Source of the DNA: Bursaphelenchus xylophilus
Lineage: Eukaryota; Nematoda; Chromadorea; Rhabditida; Aphelenchoididae
Length of the DNA: 64,000 nucleotides
Assembly (NCBI GenBank): GCA_904066235.2
Contig: CAJFCV020000002.1
Location: 8,680,001-8,744,000, forward strand
Direction of reading: 5' to 3'
The first letter of the stretch is position 1, and each line of letters starts with the position of its first letter. The notes below the pieces were generated by a model, which searched no databases, was not told where the DNA came from, and saw only the letters and a program-made list of their open reading frames with translations. The translations under genes were made by a program, and so were the position numbers. Of the stretch, positions 60,566-64,000 are shown in pieces.

Positions 60566-60850
60566 AAAGCTCGGCAAAACCTCGTCCTTTGGTTTTTTTC
60601 TGGAAGCATACATATACCATTTGAAAGATCGTAAAAAACTGGTCTAGAATCACCTTTAATTAGTTGCTAAGATTCTTTTATGTGATAGCTAGCGAGCATT
60701 TTTTTATTCCGAGCTAGTCTCACGCTTCTTTCAAGAAAAGCAAATGCGAATCTTAGTAGCTAATTTAACAGTGATTCTTGACCAGTTTTTAAACTATTTC
60801 AAATGGTGTAAGTATCAAGAAAAAACCAGAGACGACGTTTTGCCGAGTTC
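60566..60850. repeat. inverted-repeat element
   Basis: AGCTCGGCAAAACCTCGTCC at the left is mirrored by a right arm with GACGACGTTTTGCCGAG; the arms share about 85 bases at lower identity, including AAAAACTGGTCTAGAATCAC against GTGATTCTTGACCAGTTTTT. Non-coding. Confidence 0.6.
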
Positions 60851-60917
60851 TTGTAAGCCATGAAATAAATTCTTGAGGGATGTCTGACAATAAAGATCTC
60901 AGCTCTTTTAGATTTTG

Positions 60918-61121
60918 CAGTGACGGACCTGATCCAATGGCAAAAAACGCATCATTTTGCATCCGGGAAACATCAAAAAATGTGACAAAATGTTTGCCTC
61001 TCCAAGTGAGAAAATTCCGATTTCAAAAGCGCGCCCGCTCTTTTTGTGAAGGAAAAGCCGCGCCCTTCAAAACGAAGATGCAAAAATGCGTTTTTTTGCC
61101 ACTGGCTCAGGTCCGTCACTG
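60918..61121. mobile_element. miniature transposon, family A copy 8
   Basis: It starts CAGTGACGGACCTGATCC and ends GGCTCAGGTCCGTCACTG. An internal deletion removed most of the right arm. Confidence 0.8.
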
Positions 61122-61130
61122 TATATGACG

Positions 61131-61334
61131 CATCCGGGAAGTATTAAAAATGTGTCAAAATACCTCCCTCTCCAAGTGAAAAGACACAGAATTCAAAAGA
61201 GCGTCCGCTCTTTTGTGAGGGAGAGCCTTCAAAACAAAGTTTTTTTCACTTGGAGATGGAGGTATTTTGCCACATTTTTTAATGCTTGGATGTAAAATGG
61301 CACGTTTTTTGCCACTGGATCAGGTCCCCCACTG
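61131..61334. mobile_element. miniature transposon, family A copy 9 (left-truncated)
   Basis: It begins inside the left arm at CATCCGGGAAGTATTAAAAA and ends with the full right end GATCAGGTCCCCCACTG before TA. It lies 10 bases after copy 8. Confidence 0.75.
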
Positions 61335-61509
61335 TACTGTTTTATAAAACACCCCCGAGTTCTCCAAGTGCCTCTTTATAATTCCATTTTCTTTGCAGCA
61401 AATGGAATTCCATGTCAGCGTTGACTAAAAAGAACATCGTTGCACTAAAAACAATCTCGACGTTCATCAAGAAGTCAAGTAACGAACATGTACATTGCCA
61501 TTGTTTACC

Positions 61510-64000
61510 ATGCTGTTATGTGACCAAACGTTCCACAAAATGATTGACGTTTTGTTCTACGTCACGGATATTCCCGCATTGTTGCTTAACGGATTCGTGT
61601 GGCTGCGTTGTTTTCGGCAGCCAAGAGTCCAAAGGCACTGTACTAATTTGATCTTCTTTCACAGCTCTTTAAACATAGCCCATGTTGGGATTTCCAGATC
61701 CACACTGAGGCTGGTAAGTTTTGTCTTACCAACCTCATATTTTGAATTTCTTAGGCAATGTTCAACGGCAAACACTATGCCTACATATTCCTGGCATGGT
61801 ATCTCCGAAAACCGGGATCTTTTACAGCAGATTTGTTAGAGTATTTTGCGACACTTGCCTTCTTTGTCAGCAGTATATGCCTCATAGCACTGCCGTTTCA
61901 ATTCTTTTATCGATACTGCTCTCTGCTTGGGACAAGGCTTGATTGGAAATTCAATGTTACTGTCGGCGCGGCGGCTTTTCATACGGTTGTTAATGCTGTT
62001 TGGGCGAAAACACTTTTAGTGGAAAGGAATATGGAGACGGACAGGGAATTGGAGATGGATGGATGTGACTTGACTGAGCTTGGAGAGTATTTGACGCTGG
62101 TAAGGAGACCTTGTAGATACAACAACCGGGTAAATGTCTTATAGCAAAAGATGAGTTAGATTTTTCCAAAGTTTGGCTTACTAGTCCGTTCGTAAAGTCA
62201 CTGGGATGAAAAGTCAGTGTGTGAGAGACAGCCCAAAAACGCCTACATTTTGTACGGCCCAAAAATCCGAAAATTTCACAGCGACTTTGCGAACGGACTA
62301 TGCAAATTTGCTAGCTCGCGCTTTGCAGAAACACCCAGGAATTTGAGTTTTAAAAAGTTTTGAAAATTTTAGATTTTTGGTATGAAAGTCGCCGCAATTT
62401 CCCGCGACGTCCAAAACCCGAACTTTCGCATGGCGCAAAAATTGTTAGGACTTTTTGATCGCACGTAGCAGAAACTGGAGTTCCTATAGACACTGAATAT
62501 CCATTTTTCCAAGAAAAGATGCCAAAGATATAGCCAAAAAGCTTTTTTCTCTATCACAATTCTCTGCATTTCTCAGCAGACTTCTTCTCCCTGCCGTAAA
62601 GATCGCTCAAAATCTCAACCGTCTTCTAAAAGCGCTAGCTAAAATTTCAGAGGTTAATTTGCGGCCTAGACACAAGGTGTGTGCAGAGTTGAATAAAAAT
62701 CTGAGCGTCACAAGTTATGATAACTCCCTTGCACATCAACCACAAACAGAATGCCAAGATTTTTGGCATTCGGTTTTTTAAGGGTCTCTAATGTTTTAGC
62801 TTTCTGTGCAGTGGGTAATGAACAAAATAACATGAACCTGCGATTAAAACATTGCCAAGGACCCATATTTTTTAAATTAATTGATTTTGGCGTTCTTCGG
62901 CCACCAGGTTAGCGACAAACGGCCGGAGAAAATCGAATTTTTGCAAACTTTGCGGCCGAATAACTTGTCTAAAACGATTGAAACACGGAAAGTGATTGCA
63001 ACGATCTTCAGAATATTGTATTCTAAGGTAGTATGCGAAGTTTGAAGCAAATCGGACAGATAATAAAAAAGTAGATGCGATTTTAAGCTTTTTACCTTAT
63101 GGATTATATTACTTTGGGCAACTTTTAATGTCCTACAGCGTTAAATAGTCTAATTAATTAACTATATTATCTCATAACATCCTGTTAAGGGAGATTAATT
63201 GCAAAAATCTTAACTCTTAGGCCGAAAAAAAGTTTTACCTTATAGATCCATACCTGATCTTATACCAAAAATAATGAAAGTTTATGACTGAAGTCAAAGT
63301 TTTAAAACTATCTATGTGAAATGAGATGGCTTTCTAAGGCTATACTGAGCTTTTGGAGTTGGTTTCAACTTCGCTGCGCCAATTTCAAAAATGGCCAATA
63401 TCACCTAAAACAAGGTTCTTAGAACAGCTTCTAAACTGGTGCGGATGCCACTAATTATGCTCTTATTGTTTTTTTAGATCATAGTGGACCTAGCTGAGTC
63501 AAAATTTACCGATTTTTAAAATATTATTTTAGTCACCTAAATATCACTTTTTTTGGAATTTTGAGTGAGTAAGCTAGTATATGACACAGGGTTGCTTATT
63601 GTTCTCTAAAACTACTCTAATTATACTCATAGAAAAAAGAATTTAGGCAATTGCTTCGTTACGAAACGATTTAGTGGCAAAAGATGTCTAAAATAAGGTT
63701 TTCAAATCTACTATTTTTTGGTCAGTCCGACTCGTTTCCAATTTTTAATTTGAGCTACCCTTGGGCACCCTAACAAAGTTATGCAAACAGTTTTCCCGAT
63801 TTGAAACTTTTTTTTTTGTGGTTGATGTGCCTTGTAAATGTCGTAAAGCCTAGTCGAATTAAGGTCCTGACTTTCCATTTTCGCTTCCCAATTTCAGCAA
63901 TACCGAGACCACAATGGCTATCATATTTTCCACTACATAACTGTTGTTGTCGTTTATGGGGCGGCGTTTTATTTGGCGACAAAGACCTACTTTTCGCTGA
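61510..64000 (+). CDS. serpentine chemoreceptor D (partial, runs off the window)
   Basis: Three exons are visible and in phase: 61510-61713, 61755-62099, 63898 to the window end. It shares the family layout: MLLCDQTFHKMIDVLFYV start, DIPALLLNGFVWLRCF in helix 1, FQFFYRYCSLLG after helix 3, and the exon 3 start QYRDHNGYHIFHYITVVVV, which matches QYATIYSNLHR of receptor B. Exon 4 would lie beyond 64000. It is the most divergent of the four. Intron 2 is 1.8 kb and contains repeats, including family C copy 2. Confidence 0.75.
62182..62300. mobile_element. small inverted-repeat element, family C copy 2
   Basis: TAGTCCGTTCGTAAAGTCAC at the left is mirrored by GCGACTTTGCGAACGGACTA at the right. It shares the arm sequence with 22151-22228. 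Inside intron 2 of receptor D. Confidence 0.75.
62301..63897. other. remaining intron 2 of receptor D
   Basis: It contains fragments of families G (near 62308-62335) and D (near 62385-62470). The part 62880-63800 is AT-rich with no open frame of note; I see nothing further in it. Confidence 0.4.

Noticed and set aside
1..64000. CRISPR arrays, bacterial operons, prophage or rRNA genes
   Set aside because: The window is eukaryotic with introns throughout; no regularly spaced repeats or rRNA cores were seen.

Overview
The window is animal nuclear DNA from a nematode. The evidence is GT-AG introns with TTTCAG acceptors, ATGs lying next to such acceptors (spliced-leader style), many short introns, a nematode-type chemoreceptor array, and clear orthologs of C. 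elegans SYD-1 and UNC-104. I cannot name the genus. All exon models were built by eye from splice signals and checked for reading phase.

Layout. 1.7-6.1 kb (+): syd-1, a presynaptic PDZ-C2-RhoGAP protein. 6.8-12.3 kb (-): a P4-ATPase lipid flippase of the ATP10-like class, tail to tail with syd-1. 12.4-18.7 kb: a long gene-poor interval with repeats. 18.7-19.7 kb (-): a small F-box protein. 20.1-23.4 kb (+): a single-pass membrane protein with a Lys-rich tail and four copies of one miniature transposon in its introns. 23.7-24.3 kb (+): a small secreted Cys-rich protein. 24.6-26.1 kb (-): a C3orf33-like membrane protein. 27.5-36.4 kb (+): three tandem paralogs with an SPK-like or Rap1-Myb-like DNA-binding module and a second shared C-terminal module. 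36.9-44.8 kb (-): unc-104, the KIF1A kinesin-3, in 17 exons. 44.8-49.5 kb: intergenic. 49.6-50.1 kb (+): a secreted four-cysteine peptide. 51.4-52.7 kb: a TTAA-flanked inverted-repeat element carrying broken pieces of hsp90 and eef1A. 52.8-64 kb (+): four serpentine receptors of one family (the last cut by the window end), one decayed receptor exon, and a dead mariner-type transposon.

The two named genes act in the same cell compartment: UNC-104 carries synaptic-vesicle precursors to the presynaptic sites that SYD-1 organises. Their proximity may be chance. The main accessory signals are the tandem SPK/Myb-like trio, the receptor array with copied promoters, and a dense set of non-autonomous DNA transposons: a nine-copy TA-flanked family, a GC-rich hAT-type element with an 8-bp duplication, and the TTAA element with captured host exons.
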